NCBI GenBank assembly: GCA_009779395.1
Contig: WREJ01000087.1
Location: 1 to 5,469 of the forward strand
From: Coriobacteriia bacterium
GTDB taxonomy: Bacteria; Actinomycetota; Coriobacteriia; WRKU01; WQUG01
Direction: 5' to 3'
Length of the DNA: 5,469 bases
The position numbers were made by a program, and so were the translations under genes. The notes below the pieces were generated by a model. The model saw only the letters and a program-made list of their open reading frames with translations. It did not search any database and was not told where the DNA came from. Positions within the stretch are counted from its first letter, which is position 1; each line of letters opens with the position of its first letter. Of the stretch, positions 5,347 through 5,469 are shown in pieces.

Positions 5347-5469
5347 GCTTGTTGGTGGCAGGCGCAAAAACCCCAATTCCCCCCAATCATGAACATTTTG
5401 AGGAAGTGCGTCCATAGCTGCTACAATTTTCACCTACGCCAGAAATGGTGCGTATGTACGTGAAATGAC
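5347..5469. other. Intergenic stretch without a credible gene
   Basis: Apart from the terminal stem-loop I see only a C-rich patch around 5371-5388. Short open frames here have no ribosome binding site and no recognisable protein, and the largest one begins inside the peptidase gene and crosses the inverted repeat. Confidence 0.6.
5428..5465. repeat. Stem-loop at the right edge
   Basis: TTTCAC (5428-5433) pairs with GTGAAA (5460-5465), and inside it TACGC (5435-5439) pairs with GCGTA (5450-5454), around a loop containing CAGAAATGG. There is no following T-run on the plus strand. It could be an operator or an RNA hairpin belonging to a gene beyond the window. Confidence 0.5.

Noticed and set aside
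5206..5463. Plus-strand open frame of 85 residues after the peptidase
   Set aside because: It starts inside the peptidase, crosses the inverted repeat, lacks a ribosome binding site and has no recognisable content.

Overview
The window looks like a chromosomal segment from a Gram-positive actinobacterium of roughly 50% GC (judged by eye, not counted). Three things suggest this: a protein starting like the DUF3662/FhaA N-terminal domain directly behind a membrane-anchored PknB-type Ser/Thr kinase, a YugP-type zinc peptidase, and an apparently leaderless kinase message. The class Coriobacteriia is my best guess. That placement is inference from protein style and cannot be proved from this window.

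Layout: five genes lie on the minus strand, read from right to left, and one lies on the plus strand. A HAD phosphatase (4295 to 3360) is followed after 75 bases by an acidic multi-pass membrane protein of unknown function (3284 to 2037). Nineteen bases later comes 5-formyltetrahydrofolate cyclo-ligase (GTG start at 2017, end at 1367). After a 52-base gap holding a -10-like box comes a Ser/Thr kinase with two C-terminal membrane segments (1314 to 136). Immediately behind it is the 5' end of an FhaA-like protein that runs off the left edge. Divergent from the phosphatase is a membrane zinc metallopeptidase on the plus strand (4479 to 5219). Bases 5220 to 5469 hold no credible gene but contain two inverted-repeat structures.

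How they fit together: the kinase and FhaA-like pair resembles the cell-envelope and division signalling modules of actinobacteria, in which FHA domains read phosphothreonine. The acidic membrane protein has a Thr-rich cytoplasmic-looking tail and could be a client, but that is speculation. The folate enzyme, HAD phosphatase and peptidase look like ordinary housekeeping functions with no obvious pathway link.

The most unusual item is a perfect 31-bp palindrome (15-bp arms, one-base centre) inside the folate enzyme gene. In the gene's frame it encodes the same peptide, DVDFIMKSTS, from either strand, and it occupies a segment that is normally a variable helix region. This is what one would expect of a small protein-coding palindromic repeat that can sit in a gene in either orientation. 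The second is a 128-bp imperfect inverted repeat starting at the peptidase stop codon, which looks like a MITE-like or intergenic hairpin element.
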